A stretch of 64,000 bases of DNA from Roseiarcus sp963807735 (GCA_963807735.1 CAWEDI010000001.1:1-64000), one strand, 5' to 3'. Positions 1 to 8,644 are shown, counted from the first letter of the stretch. The notes: generated from the letters alone by a model not told the origin. A program made the numbers and translations.

Positions 1-868
1 CGCCATCGCGAACGAGCGACCCTGAACGAGCCTCTGGTTCTCGAAGATCGAGCCCTGATGCGGCGCCGGCGGATAAGGCATGCGCACCGGCACGTCGCGC
101 AACCTGCGGCTGCAGCGTCGGTTCGCCGCGCACCATTTGCGCGTTGAAGCTTTCGAGATCCTTGAACCAGTCGGAGCGCAGCGGCCAGGCGTCGGCGGCG
201 CGATAGCCGAACAGCAGCAGCGGCCGGTCGCGGTCCGAAAGGTTAGCTCTCGAACCATGCACCGTGCGCACGTGGTGCAGGGAGATGGCGCCCGCCTTGC
301 CGATCACCGGCGTAGCGTTGCGGACGTCGAGCCCCGCCGCGACAGGATCCATCGCCCCCGCGAAATGGCCCTCGTAATGATGATCGTAGACGGGGCCCCG
401 GTGTGAACCGGGTATCATCAGCATCGGCCCGTTCTCCAAAGTGCAGTCTTCGATCATCACGCCGACTTCGAGAATGTCGTCGTTGGTGTGCGGATAGAAG
501 GCCCAATCCTGATGCCATTCCACCGGCTCGCCGCCCCGCGCCGGCTTGATGTTGAGCTTGCTGTGGTCCATGCGCAAATTCGGACCTATGAGTTGAACGA
601 CGAGATCCATGATCCGCGGCGAGGTCAGCATCTCGCTGTAGATGGCGCCGTTGATATGCGGGTCCTTGATCCTGCGAACCCTCGGATTCGAGCGAGAATG
701 CGCATCTTCGAGATCGTAGACGCTGTCGCTCGCCGAAACATCGCGCGATTTTTCGATAAGCTCGGCAAGCGTCTCCCGCGCCTGAGTCAACCAGACCTGG
801 GGGATGACGTCGGGAACGACGATGTAGCCGTTCTCGCGATAGAACTCGATCTGCGATGGGGTCAGCAT
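1..868 (-). CDS. Phytanoyl-CoA dioxygenase (PhyH) family protein, 3' end outside the window, probable frameshift
   Basis: Reading down from ATG at 868 (after GGAGGAAACC) gives an open frame starting MLTPSQIEFYRENGY, typical of Fe(II)/2-oxoglutarate oxygenases of the PhyH family. The facial-triad HxD is visible in EWHQDWAFYP, and the distal His in SLHHVRTVHGS, with an Arg after it that could bind 2-oxoglutarate. The frame stays open to the window edge. Below about position 125, however, the family-like C-terminus (VPVRMPYPPAPHQGS, then IFENQRLVQG) is in a different frame, so a one-base indel lies around 90-125 or the copy is broken. The substrate is unknown. It is the last visible gene of a possible operon with the Gfo/Idh/MocA gene 52 bases upstream and the ring-cleavage dioxygenase above that. 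The family call is firm; the role is not. Confidence 0.72.
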   Translation of the reverse strand, partial: MLTPSQIEFYRENGYIVVPDVIPQVWLTQARETLAELIEKSRDVSASDSVYDLEDAHSRSNPRVRRIKDPHINGAIYSEMLTSPRIMDLVVQLIGPNLRMDHSKLNIKPARGGEPVEWHQDWAFYPHTNDDILEVGVMIEDCTLENGPMLMIPGSHRGPVYDHHYEGHFAGAMDPVAAGLDVRNATPVIGKAGAISLHHVRTVHGSRANLSDRDRPLLLFGYRAADAWPLRSDWFKDLESFNAQMVRGEPTLQPQVARRAGAHALSAGAASGLDLREPEARSGSLVRDG

Positions 869-920
869 GGTTTCCTCCGTCTCTCATTTTTGTGATTCAG
901 CGTTATTCAGCTTCGGGGTT

Positions 921-1982
921 CTACTTCGCTTGTAGCTCCCCCGTCGAGACGACACGGCCAATCTTCGACGAACGCAACATCGCCTCAACCACCTCAACCG
1001 AGCGCAAGCCGACGACGGCGTCCGCGCAGTTCTCGACCGCCTTGCCAAGGCAGAGATCGACGAAGCGGTGGATTGGCTCGGCGCAGGCGTAGGCCCCGTC
1101 GCCGGACGAGATGGCGACGTCCGCGTTTTCTCCGTCGAACCGACGAAGGCTGAGGCGCTCCCGTTCGACGTCCAGCAACAGCATTCCGGCGTCGCCGAAG
1201 ATGCGAATGTCGACCTGGAACGGCGAGCCGGGCGGGACTGTGGCGGCGCCGGACAGCGCCGCCGTCACCCCGTCAGCAAAACGCACGACGGCCGCGTCAT
1301 AGAGATCGCCGCCGAGCTCCGACCGGCCAACCATCGCGAACACGTCCTTCGGCGTGAGATCGGCGAGGTAGAACAATCCTCCCAGCATGTGGATGAGCTG
1401 TCCCCAGGCATACCCACCGGTCGCGGAATTCGCCCAGGTTTGCGGGTCCGGGCGGAACATCTCCCGTTCGGTTCCGGCGAGGTCCGATCCCGACATGAGG
1501 TCCCCGACCGGCGTCGCCATCTGCGCGCTAACGTGGCGGATGCGGCCAATGCGTCCGGCGCGGACGAGCGCGCGCGCCTCGGCGAAATAGGGTTTGAAGT
1601 TCCACCCGTAGGGAACCAGCACATGAAGAGCTTTGGCCCGCGCCAAAGCGGCGATCGCGCGCGCCTCAACCGCCGAGACCGTCATAGGCTTTTCGATCAG
1701 GACGTGGATGCCTCTTTCCATCGCCGCGATCGCATGGGCGCCGTGCAGATTGTGCGGTGAGGCGACGACGAGCGCGTCCATCGGCGCCTCGCTCAACATC
1801 GTCCCAAAATCCTCAGAGCCATAGGGGATGCCGAAGGTCGTCTGCACTTTGTGGAGTTCAGCCCGGCCAAGCCGGCAGACCGCGACCAGCTCCACGTCGG
1901 AACGCGCTTTCAGAATCGGCATATGGTTGGCCACCGCCCACCAACCGGCGCCCACCACGCCGATGCGCAATTTTCCGCTCAT
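921..1982 (-). CDS. Gfo/Idh/MocA family NAD(P)-dependent oxidoreductase
   Basis: A 353-residue protein with an N-terminal Rossmann nucleotide-binding motif (RIGVVGAGWWA, residues 6-16) and the family EKP signature (HVLIEKPMTV, about residue 95), followed by the C-terminal alpha/beta substrate domain. Enzymes of this family oxidise or reduce sugars, inositols and other cyclic alcohols, but the substrate cannot be read from sequence. It sits between a PhyH-like oxygenase and an intradiol dioxygenase on the same strand with gaps of 52 and 95 bases, so co-transcription is plausible and a role in breaking down a hydroxylated aromatic or cyclic compound is inferred. It is one of three members of this family in the window (also at 43305 and 62509). 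Confidence 0.85.
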   Translation of the reverse strand: MSGKLRIGVVGAGWWAVANHMPILKARSDVELVAVCRLGRAELHKVQTTFGIPYGSEDFGTMLSEAPMDALVVASPHNLHGAHAIAAMERGIHVLIEKPMTVSAVEARAIAALARAKALHVLVPYGWNFKPYFAEARALVRAGRIGRIRHVSAQMATPVGDLMSGSDLAGTEREMFRPDPQTWANSATGGYAWGQLIHMLGGLFYLADLTPKDVFAMVGRSELGGDLYDAAVVRFADGVTAALSGAATVPPGSPFQVDIRIFGDAGMLLLDVERERLSLRRFDGENADVAISSGDGAYACAEPIHRFVDLCLGKAVENCADAVVGLRSVEVVEAMLRSSKIGRVVSTGELQAK

Positions 1983-2077
1983 GCGATTCTCCGACCGCCA
2001 ATTCCGATCACATGTTTACGCCGGCCTCGCTGCGCGAGGCAACGACATAGCGGGCTTGCAAGGCCAAGCCTGGCGGG

Positions 2078-2971
2078 TCACTTGATCGGCGGTCGAGGCA
2101 GTTGGGCCTCGCCCGGCTCCATGACGTAGGTATAATCGAGCGAATACCAGGGTGCACGGATCGACGGGTCCGAAGGATGCGGCTCCGCATGGCGGACATA
2201 GTCGCCGAGCAAGGCCCGGGTGACGCCGAATTGGGGGTCCCGGTTGATGTTGGGGTCGTCGGGATCGTAGACCTGCGAGATCAGCACTTTGTAACCCGGC
2301 TTGAAGATCAGCGCATGCAGATGCGCCGGCCGTTTCGGCTGGCGGTTTTGGGTCTTCAGCATCAGTCCGACGACGCCGTCCGTCGGAATGGGGTAGCCGA
2401 CCATCTTGACCGTGGTGAACCAGAACCTGCCGGCTTCATCCGTCGTGAATTTGCCGCGCAAATTCATATCGGCCTGTTCGGGGTCCTGGTTTTCGTAGAG
2501 ACCGAGCGGAGAGGCGTGCCAAATGTCGACCTCAGCGCCGGCGATCGGCGCGCCCGCCCTGTCTACGACGCGGGCCGTCACCAGCAGCGCATGGCCGGGC
2601 GTGTCGGAGCGAACAATCGTTCCTCCGTTGGCGACGCGCGGTGAATTCAATCGCCAGAACGGACCCAGCAGCGATTGCGATGTTTCGGTGTTGCCGCCCT
2701 CGCCATTGTTGAGCAGACAGACGAGCGAGGAGACGCCGAGGGAACCGGCCATCAGCACCGGCTCGTTGTGCGTATCCGAGGACAGCTTGCCCATCTCGTT
2801 GAGGATCGCGGCGGCGTCGCGAAACTCGACCTCGGTCAACCGCACTTCGCGCACGAAGGCGTGCAAATGGGCGACAAGGGACGTCATGATTTCCCGCAGG
2901 CGCGGGTTTTCCGTGCGCTGCATCGCGACCAGCGCGTCGGACGTCACGTCGTCCAATGTCCGGATAATCAT
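2078..2971 (-). CDS. Intradiol ring-cleavage dioxygenase (catechol/hydroxyquinol 1,2-dioxygenase type)
   Basis: This 297-residue protein has the length of catechol and hydroxyquinol 1,2-dioxygenases, non-heme Fe(III) enzymes that open catechols between the hydroxyls to give cis,cis-muconate-type acids. The four iron ligands are visible: Tyr in PLGLYENQ, Tyr in MVGYPIPTDG, and two His in RPAHLHALIF. The N-terminal helical dimerisation region and the LLGPFWRLNSP segment are also present. ATG 2971 follows GAGGACCGAC. Sequence alone does not separate catechol from hydroxyquinol specificity; the form resembles the hydroxyquinol branch. No maleylacetate reductase or muconate cycloisomerase is adjacent, so the rest of the pathway must lie elsewhere. 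Confidence 0.85.
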   Translation of the reverse strand: MIIRTLDDVTSDALVAMQRTENPRLREIMTSLVAHLHAFVREVRLTEVEFRDAAAILNEMGKLSSDTHNEPVLMAGSLGVSSLVCLLNNGEGGNTETSQSLLGPFWRLNSPRVANGGTIVRSDTPGHALLVTARVVDRAGAPIAGAEVDIWHASPLGLYENQDPEQADMNLRGKFTTDEAGRFWFTTVKMVGYPIPTDGVVGLMLKTQNRQPKRPAHLHALIFKPGYKVLISQVYDPDDPNINRDPQFGVTRALLGDYVRHAEPHPSDPSIRAPWYSLDYTYVMEPGEAQLPRPPIK

Positions 2972-3046
2972 GTCGGTCCTCCCGATCAGATTCCCCTTAC
3001 ACTCGGCGCGACGCTGCGTCGATAACCCCTGTGGCGCCTCAGCGGC

Positions 3047-3844
3047 TCATTCGGCGGCCGCTTCGACGAGCGCCTTGCGCCCGGCGGCCGGGCTGGCGGC
3101 GAGATAGCCGCCGGCGACAAACACGGCGCCGCCGATCACGTTGCCGATCGTCACCCAGAACAAGTTGTAGGCCATGCCGGCGAGCGACACGCTAGCGGGA
3201 TGATGGCCGAGCAGAGCGATCGAGAACACCGTCATGTTGGCGACCGAGTGTTCGAAGCCCGCGGCGATAAAGGCGAACAGACACCACCAGATCAGGATAC
3301 ATTTCGCCGCGTCGCTGGTCGCCCTCTGGCTGGTCCACAGCGCCAGGCAGACGAGCCAGTTGCACAAGGCGCCGCGCGCGATGAGCGCCGTCGCCGAAGC
3401 GCTCATCTTCGCCGCGGAGGCGGCGAAGATGAGGTCGGCGCCCTCCTTGAGGATCTGCCCGCCGCCACCGAGCCAGAAGACGAGCGCGAGCAGGACCGCG
3501 CCGGCGAGATTGCCGATCCAGCACAAGACCCAGGCGCGGATCAACGCGGCCGCGTCGATCGTCCCGCGTGCGAGACCGATCGTCATGAACATCGTGTGGC
3601 CGGTAAACAGGTCCGACCCGGCGAAGACAACCAAAGTCAGCGCGATGCCGAAGGCCGACCCCATGACGAGGCTGCGGAAGGCCGGTTCGATCTGTTGGCC
3701 GAGGGTGAAGATCAGAATGATGCCGATGCCGACATAGGCGCCCGCCAGCATTGAGGACACAAAGAACGCGAGCGGCGCGTCCCGACTATACGCAGCCTTG
3801 GCGGCGGCGATGGCGGCAAAATCGTCGAGCGTCTTGGTGAACAT
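3047..3844 (-). CDS. Formate/nitrite transporter (FNT) family channel
   Basis: A 265-residue inner-membrane protein with six hydrophobic segments and FNT-type motifs (AGAYVGIGIIL near residue 35, GSDLFTGHTMFM in the second half-pore, ending in GNVIGGAVFVAGGY). FNT proteins are pentameric channels for formate, nitrite or hydrosulfide. A longer frame exists, but ATG 3844 is preferred because it gives the normal MFTKTLDDF N-terminus and is preceded by GGGAG at good spacing. Its place 173 bases downstream of the nitrite/sulfite reductase operon, on the same strand, favours nitrite uptake (NirC-like). Formate cannot be excluded in a methylotroph. Confidence 0.82.
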   Translation of the reverse strand: MFTKTLDDFAAIAAAKAAYSRDAPLAFFVSSMLAGAYVGIGIILIFTLGQQIEPAFRSLVMGSAFGIALTLVVFAGSDLFTGHTMFMTIGLARGTIDAAALIRAWVLCWIGNLAGAVLLALVFWLGGGGQILKEGADLIFAASAAKMSASATALIARGALCNWLVCLALWTSQRATSDAAKCILIWWCLFAFIAAGFEHSVANMTVFSIALLGHHPASVSLAGMAYNLFWVTIGNVIGGAVFVAGGYLAASPAAGRKALVEAAAE

Positions 3845-4017
3845 TTCGGTCTCCCTATTCGGCGACGGTCGCGGCGGCGAACGCGGCGAACGCACGCGGC
3901 CCGCCGTCTATCGTTGGATGCAGCAACCGCACCGCTGTCCCTGTCCGGGGTCGCGAGGACTCCGCGTCCGACGCCGGATTCAGGCGGGTCGTCGCGACGG
4001 CGGGCACGGCGCGTTCA

Positions 4018-5625
4018 TCAGTAGACGTCCTCCTGATAGCGTCCGGCTTTCTTCAGTCCCGCAACGAAGCTCACAGCCTCCTCGGTCGAGCGCGCGCCAC
4101 AGGTCGCCGCAATATCGACCAGCGCCCGCTCGACGTCTTTCGCCATGCGGGTGGCGTCGCCGCAGACATAGACATGCGCGCCCTCGGCGAGCCATCGCCA
4201 CAGCTCCGGGCCGACCTCGCGCATACGATCCTGAACGTAGAATTTCTGATCGCCGACGCGCGACCAGGCAAGCGACATGCGAGTGAGGTGACCCGCCTTG
4301 CGCATCGCCTCGAATTCGTCCTCGTAGAAGAAATCGTGCTGACGGCGCTGATGGCCGAAGAAGAGCCAGTTCGGCCCGCGGGCGCCAAGCGCCTGTCGCT
4401 CCTGGAGGAAGGCGCGGAACGGCGCGACGCCGGTCCCGGGACCGATCATCACGATCGGCGTTTCGGGATTGTCCGGCAGCCGGAAGCCGTGCGCCTTCTG
4501 CACATAGGCTTTGACGCGTTCGCCCGGCGCGATTCGCTCGCCGAGAAAGGTTGAGGCGACGCCAAGGCGATCACGCGGTCCTATCTGATAACGAACGGTG
4601 TCCACCGTCAGCGTCACCCGACCAGGGACAGCCTTCGGCGACGAGGAGATCGAATAGAGCCGCGGCGCCAACGGATCGAGCGCCTCAAGGAACGCTTCTG
4701 AGTCCGGGCGCGCCCCTTCAAATTTGCGCAGCGTCGCCAGCACGTCGAGGCTAGACGCGTCGCCGTCGGGGTCCTCGCCGCTCGCCAGCGCGCGCGCCTT
4801 GGCGCGGCGATCGCCGCCGAGCATATAGGAGAGCAGCTGGAACAGATTGTCGGGCGCCGCGCCGAGCGAGACGTCGGCGATCAATGCCTGCCGCAGGCTC
4901 TTACCGCCGACGTCGCGACGCGGATTGGCGCCGAGCGCGCCGATGATTTGATCGGCGAGCGCCGTGTGATTCCTTGGGAAAACGCCAAAGCTGTCGCCGA
5001 CGGCATAATCGAGCCCGCTGTTGCTGAGATCGAACTCGATATGCCATGTCGTCTTCGACGAGCCGGCGCCATTCAGCCGCCGGCGCGACAGGAACTCGGC
5101 TTCGCCCGGGTTATCGCGCGAAGCGCGGGCCGTCGCGGGCGCGGGCGCGGGTTCACTCGGCCGTTCGGCGACAACGGCGGGTGCGGCGACGCTCGGGCCG
5201 ATCTCGGCGGCCAATTGCTTCAACATACGCGCCGTTTCCTTGCCGCCCGGGGAGCAAAGGGTCAGCCGCTCCTCCTTCTTCAGGAACAACGCGTTGGCGT
5301 AGTCGGCGCAATTGTAGCCGCATTGCCCGCAATCCTGCTGCGCCATCGCGGCCATCAGCCGCAGCGCCGGCGGTTTGCTCTCGGCCATGGTCATACGCTC
5401 GCCGAGCGACAGCGACGGGTCGTGCCATGGCGCGGAATCGTTGTCGGCGAGCGTTGCCTCGGGGCCCGGAGTAAGCGCGGCGTTGTCGGCGGCCGAAAGC
5501 GGCGCGGGCGCGCCGTCGGCCGCGAGAATCGCGGCGAAGAAGCCGTCAAGCCAGGACCGCTGCTCCGGCGAGAACGGCGCGCTCGGCGGGATCAGCATGC
5601 GGGGCGGCGAAACTCGGGCTGTCAT
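4018..5625 (-). CDS. NADPH-dependent sulfite/nitrite reductase flavoprotein with N-terminal Fe-S domain
   Basis: A 535-residue protein. Residues 99-124 carry four Cys (C99, C102, C106, C124) in a CGQCGYNC...LCSPGG arrangement resembling the RnfB-type FeS domain (PF04060), a likely 4Fe-4S site. From about residue 175 it is a CysJ-like FAD/NADP reductase: FAD motif RLYSISSSP, NADP-binding GPGTGVAPFRAF, LFFGHQRRQHDFFY and YVCGDATRMAKDVE, ending in VY as in CysJ. There is no FMN flavodoxin domain, so the Fe-S centre may replace FMN as the carrier to the siroheme enzyme. The ATG at 5625 overlaps the stop of the upstream reductase by four bases (ATGA), which indicates translational coupling and a shared complex. 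Its electron acceptor (nitrite reductase, sulfite reductase or haemoglobin) is inferred from context. Confidence 0.85.
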   Translation of the reverse strand: MTARVSPPRMLIPPSAPFSPEQRSWLDGFFAAILAADGAPAPLSAADNAALTPGPEATLADNDSAPWHDPSLSLGERMTMAESKPPALRLMAAMAQQDCGQCGYNCADYANALFLKKEERLTLCSPGGKETARMLKQLAAEIGPSVAAPAVVAERPSEPAPAPATARASRDNPGEAEFLSRRRLNGAGSSKTTWHIEFDLSNSGLDYAVGDSFGVFPRNHTALADQIIGALGANPRRDVGGKSLRQALIADVSLGAAPDNLFQLLSYMLGGDRRAKARALASGEDPDGDASSLDVLATLRKFEGARPDSEAFLEALDPLAPRLYSISSSPKAVPGRVTLTVDTVRYQIGPRDRLGVASTFLGERIAPGERVKAYVQKAHGFRLPDNPETPIVMIGPGTGVAPFRAFLQERQALGARGPNWLFFGHQRRQHDFFYEDEFEAMRKAGHLTRMSLAWSRVGDQKFYVQDRMREVGPELWRWLAEGAHVYVCGDATRMAKDVERALVDIAATCGARSTEEAVSFVAGLKKAGRYQEDVY

Positions 5626-7367
5626 GGCGTCTCCGCGAGGGACTTGAGCGATTCCGTGTCGTGGCGAGCGGCGAATGCCCGAAAGCTTTCGTCCGGCGCC
5701 GAACGGCGGGCGAGATAGGCGCGCAGCAGGCTCTCGACCTTGTCGGCGCAGCCGTCAGCGGGCACATCGCGCCAAAGCTCGCGACCGATACGCGCGCAAT
5801 CGGCGAAGCCGCCGCCGACGACGATCGTGTAGCCTTCGACCGGCTCCTCGTCTTCGCCGCGGGCGATCTTGACCGCGATCAGGCCGATGTCGCCGATGTA
5901 GTGCTGCGCGCAGGAGTGGTGGCAGCCGGTCAGGTGAATATTGATCGGCGCGTCGAGCGCGACACGCGTTTCCAGCCGCGCGGCGAAATCGAGTGCGTGC
6001 TCCTTGGTGTGAGCGGCGGCGAACTTACACCCGGTCGCTCCGGTGCAGGCGATGAGACCGGCCCGGATCGCATTGGCGCGCCAGTCTAAGCCGAGGGCTT
6101 CGATCGCCGCCTTCGCGGAGGCAACGTCCTTATCGGCGACGCCGGAAATGAGAAGATTCTGCCACACCGTGAGACGTAGGTCGCCATCACCGAACTCGCG
6201 GGCGACGGCGGCGATTCCGCGCATCTCGTCGGCGCTCATCCGCCCGACCTTCAACGCAACGCCGATCCAGTTCAGCCCCGCTTGCGCTTGGGCGTGGACG
6301 CCGATGTGGGCCATGCGATCGATTGGCGGCCGCGGTGCAATCACCACCGTCGCGACGCGCGTTAGCGGCCGCCCCAGCTTCGCTTCGACGGCGGCGAGGA
6401 ATTTGTCCATGCCCCAGTTGTCGAGCACATATTTGAGCCGCGCCTTGTTGCGGTCTGTGCGGTCACCGCTTTCGATGAAGACGCGCACGATCGCGTCGGC
6501 GACGTCTACGCATTCGTCGGCGCGGCAGAACACGCCAGCGTCGCGCGCAAGATCGCGATGGCCCGTGATCCCGCCAATGACGACGCGGAACCAAACGCCG
6601 GGCTCAACGCCAGCGCCGTCGCCGACCAGCACGGCCTGGAACCCGATGTCGTTGGTCTCCTCCAGCGTCGCGATGCAACCGCCGCCGTCGAAGGCGACAT
6701 TGAACTTACGCGGTAGGCCGGTCAGCGATCGGTCGTTGAGGATATGGAAGTGCCAGTCGCGCGCCAGCGGCCGGGTGTCAATCAACTCTTGCGGATCAAT
6801 CCCCGCCGTCGCGCCGCCGGTGACGTTGCGAATGTTGTCCGCGCCGGAGCCGCGCGAACAGAGACCGAGGTCCTGCACCGCCTCGACGACCGCCGTCGCA
6901 TTCGCCGCGGCGACCTCGCGGACTTGGAGATTGGCGCGTGTCGTCGTGTGCGCGTAGCCGCCGCCATACCGCTCGCTCAGATCGGCGAGGCCGGCGAATT
7001 GTTGAAAGCTAAGAATTCCGTTGGGGATGCGCAACCGCAGCATGTAGCTCGATTGCGCTGGCGCGACGTAGAAAAGGCCGAAATAACGCCAGCGGAAATT
7101 ATCGTCGGGCTTAGGGAATACGCCCGCCTTCGCCTGCGCTTTCAGCCTTGGGTAGGCGTCGAACGGGTGTTCGGCGCGCTTCCATTTTTCCTGGTCGGCG
7201 AGCTTCTTCCCGGCGGCGGTCAGCGCGTCCTGGGCGGCGAAATGCGGGGCGTCGGGACCCATCGGCGCGGGTGCGGCGGACGCCGGGCGCGCGCCGCGTA
7301 TCGCCTGCGCGCCGGCGACGAAGCCCTCGAGATAACGCTTTTGATCCAAGGTGAAATCGTTGCTCAT
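5622..7367 (-). CDS. Siroheme/4Fe-4S nitrite or sulfite reductase (NirA/CysI type)
   Basis: A 581-residue member of the siroheme reductase superfamily with two ferredoxin-like half domains and the cluster/siroheme Cys motifs: C-x5-C in ACTGATGCKFA and C-x3-C in LTGCHHSCAQHY (about residues 441-486), bridging a 4Fe-4S cluster to siroheme. It carries out six-electron reduction of nitrite or sulfite to ammonia or sulfide in the cytoplasm. ATG 7367 is preferred over the TTG one codon upstream because it overlaps the preceding small gene's stop (TGATG). The neighbours (haemoglobin, narK remnant, FNT channel, NasT-type leader) point to nitrite assimilation. NirA and CysI cannot be fully separated by eye. 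Confidence 0.85.
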   Translation of the reverse strand: MSNDFTLDQKRYLEGFVAGAQAIRGARPASAAPAPMGPDAPHFAAQDALTAAGKKLADQEKWKRAEHPFDAYPRLKAQAKAGVFPKPDDNFRWRYFGLFYVAPAQSSYMLRLRIPNGILSFQQFAGLADLSERYGGGYAHTTTRANLQVREVAAANATAVVEAVQDLGLCSRGSGADNIRNVTGGATAGIDPQELIDTRPLARDWHFHILNDRSLTGLPRKFNVAFDGGGCIATLEETNDIGFQAVLVGDGAGVEPGVWFRVVIGGITGHRDLARDAGVFCRADECVDVADAIVRVFIESGDRTDRNKARLKYVLDNWGMDKFLAAVEAKLGRPLTRVATVVIAPRPPIDRMAHIGVHAQAQAGLNWIGVALKVGRMSADEMRGIAAVAREFGDGDLRLTVWQNLLISGVADKDVASAKAAIEALGLDWRANAIRAGLIACTGATGCKFAAAHTKEHALDFAARLETRVALDAPINIHLTGCHHSCAQHYIGDIGLIAVKIARGEDEEPVEGYTIVVGGGFADCARIGRELWRDVPADGCADKVESLLRAYLARRSAPDESFRAFAARHDTESLKSLAETP

Positions 7368-7555
7368 CAAGCCGCCTCCCTTTGGGCGTCGGGGCGGCAG
7401 AACGCGGGACCGAAGAGCACGTCGTCGCGAAACGCGGCGACGTCGGCGGCGTCGCGGATCAGGTCGCGACCCGTCGCGCGGCGCGTCAGCTGGTCCCAGA
7501 ACCGCTCGGCGGCCATGCCGGCGCCGGCCAAAAGGAGGCGTTCGCGGGTTGTCAC
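7367..7555 (-). CDS. Small conserved-position protein (62 aa) in the nitrite operon, unknown function
   Basis: A short gene starting at GTG 7555 inside the haemoglobin stop (GTGA overlap) and ending in the TGATG that starts the nitrite reductase. This double translational coupling argues that it is real although only 62 residues long. The product reads VTTRERLLLAGAGMAAERFW, followed by a mixed-charge C-terminus with one Cys. It has no signal peptide and no recognised domain. From position it could be a small subunit or assembly factor for the siroheme reductase or the haemoglobin, but nothing in the sequence shows this. Confidence 0.6.
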   Translation of the reverse strand: MTTRERLLLAGAGMAAERFWDQLTRRATGRDLIRDAADVAAFRDDVLFGPAFCRPDAQREAA

Positions 7556-7974
7556 GCAGTCGCCTCTTCCCGATTGGCGGCGGCGATCATCACGCCCGAC
7601 AAGGTTTGGTAGGCGGTTGTCCAGGCGGCGGCGACCTCGGCCGTGTAAGCCTCTCCGAGCCCTTGGCTTAACGTCCACATCAGCGCCTCGCCGACCGGCG
7701 TGTAGTCAGCCGCCTTGACCCCGTAGCCAACGTGCCTGACGGCGAGCGCTTGTGCGGCCGGGACGACGGTATCGAGGCTCTTCAGGCCGTTGACGACGAC
7801 GCCCAGCGTCGTCATCAACTTGCGCCGCTGCTCAGCCATATCGCCACGGAAGAGCGGCTTGACGTGCGGCGCGATCTCAAACAGCCGCGCGTAGAACAAC
7901 TGCGCCGCCGTGTCGGCGATGGGAACTACTTTGCCGAACGACGATTGGACGAGGTCGATTTCACGCGGGGTCAT
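7552..7974 (-). CDS. Single-domain bacterial haemoglobin
   Basis: A 140-residue globin with no reductase domain, similar in form to Vitreoscilla haemoglobin and the N-terminal domain of flavohaemoglobin. The proximal haem ligand is His81 (AVRHVGYGV), and Tyr28 (LFYARLFE) corresponds to the B10 tyrosine that stabilises bound O2 or NO. The order transporter-haemoglobin-reductase flavoprotein recalls the Bradyrhizobium narK-bjgb-flp-nasC operon, where the globin removes NO made during nitrate/nitrite assimilation; the same role is inferred here, with the neighbouring flavoprotein as a possible reductant. ATG 7974 is preceded by AAGGAG. Confidence 0.88.
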   Translation of the reverse strand: MTPREIDLVQSSFGKVVPIADTAAQLFYARLFEIAPHVKPLFRGDMAEQRRKLMTTLGVVVNGLKSLDTVVPAAQALAVRHVGYGVKAADYTPVGEALMWTLSQGLGEAYTAEVAAAWTTAYQTLSGVMIAAANREEATA

Positions 7975-8044
7975 CAGTCGTCTCCTTATGAGCGATGCAG
8001 TCAGATCGGGCGGCGGCCTAGTTGTCGAGGGACCAGTCCGCGCG

Positions 8045-8547
8045 CTACCGTCGATTGACCCGCGTCAGTAGCGTGAGTGCGCTAAAGCCGAGCGTGGCGA
8101 AGACGAGCAAACCGACTTGATGGGACCCGGTCAACTGTCTGGAGACGCCCGGGCTGCAGGCGAGAGAGAAGCCGCCGACGCCTCCAGTCATGCCAACCAG
8201 ACCAGTCATCATGCCGATCTCAGCGTGGAAACGTTGGGACACAGCGAATGGTTAGGGCCGACCGTGGCGATGAGGCCGGCAATGACGAGGGTCTGGCCGA
8301 TCCGTCCCGTGCGCTTGGGTCCGATGCGATCAACCAGGGCGCCGTTGAAGACGCGGAACAGCGCGCCGGCGAGCACCGGAAGCGCTACCATAAAGCCTTT
8401 GCTGGCAGGATCGAGCTTCAGATCGGCGCCCATCGGCATGCCGAGCGACCCAGGCAGAATCCATACCATGAAGCTGATGTCGAAATATAGGAAGGCCGCA
8501 AACAGCGTTGGCCAACGGGCCGCCTTCAAGAAGTCCTTGCTGGTCAT
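8045..8547 (-). pseudogene. narK: Remnant of a NarK/NNP-type nitrate/nitrite transporter (internal deletion)
   Basis: The first ~100 residues from ATG 8547 (MTSKDFLKAARWPTLFAAFL, then ALVDRIGPKRTGRIGQTLV) are a normal start of a nitrate/nitrite porter of the major facilitator superfamily. The frame then runs into unrelated residues and stops at 8209. The family C-terminal end (FHAEIGMMTGLVGMTGGVGGF, then a last hydrophobic segment and TRVNRR) resumes in another frame and stops at 8045. Only about 165 of the ~400 residues expected remain, so most of the middle membrane segments are gone. It is the first gene behind the nas-type leader, so the downstream genes can still be transcribed through it. 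It cannot be functional as read. Confidence 0.85.
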
Positions 8548-8578
8548 CGTCCGTCATCCTCGCGACTGCGCCCAAACG

Positions 8579-8633
8579 AAAAAGCCGCTCGCGGTTTTCC
8601 GCCGGATCAGGGCGCAAAATCGTCAGCGGCTTT
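8579..8633 (-). terminator. Intrinsic leader terminator (attenuator) upstream of the narK remnant
   Basis: On the minus strand an AAAGCCGCT arm (8633-8625) pairs with AGCGGCTTT (8589-8581) across a ~35-base loop, and the second arm runs into a T tract (8583-8579). It lies 32 bases upstream of the narK-remnant ATG and downstream of two hexaloop hairpins, the usual order in NasT/ANTAR-controlled leaders where antitermination depends on nitrate sensing. Confidence 0.65.
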
Positions 8634-8644
8634 GCTCAATGTCG

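Noticed and set aside
243..887. Open frame of 214 residues on the minus strand
   Set aside because: Arg/Pro-rich shadow of the PhyH-like gene, which has the real start at 868 and family motifs in another frame.
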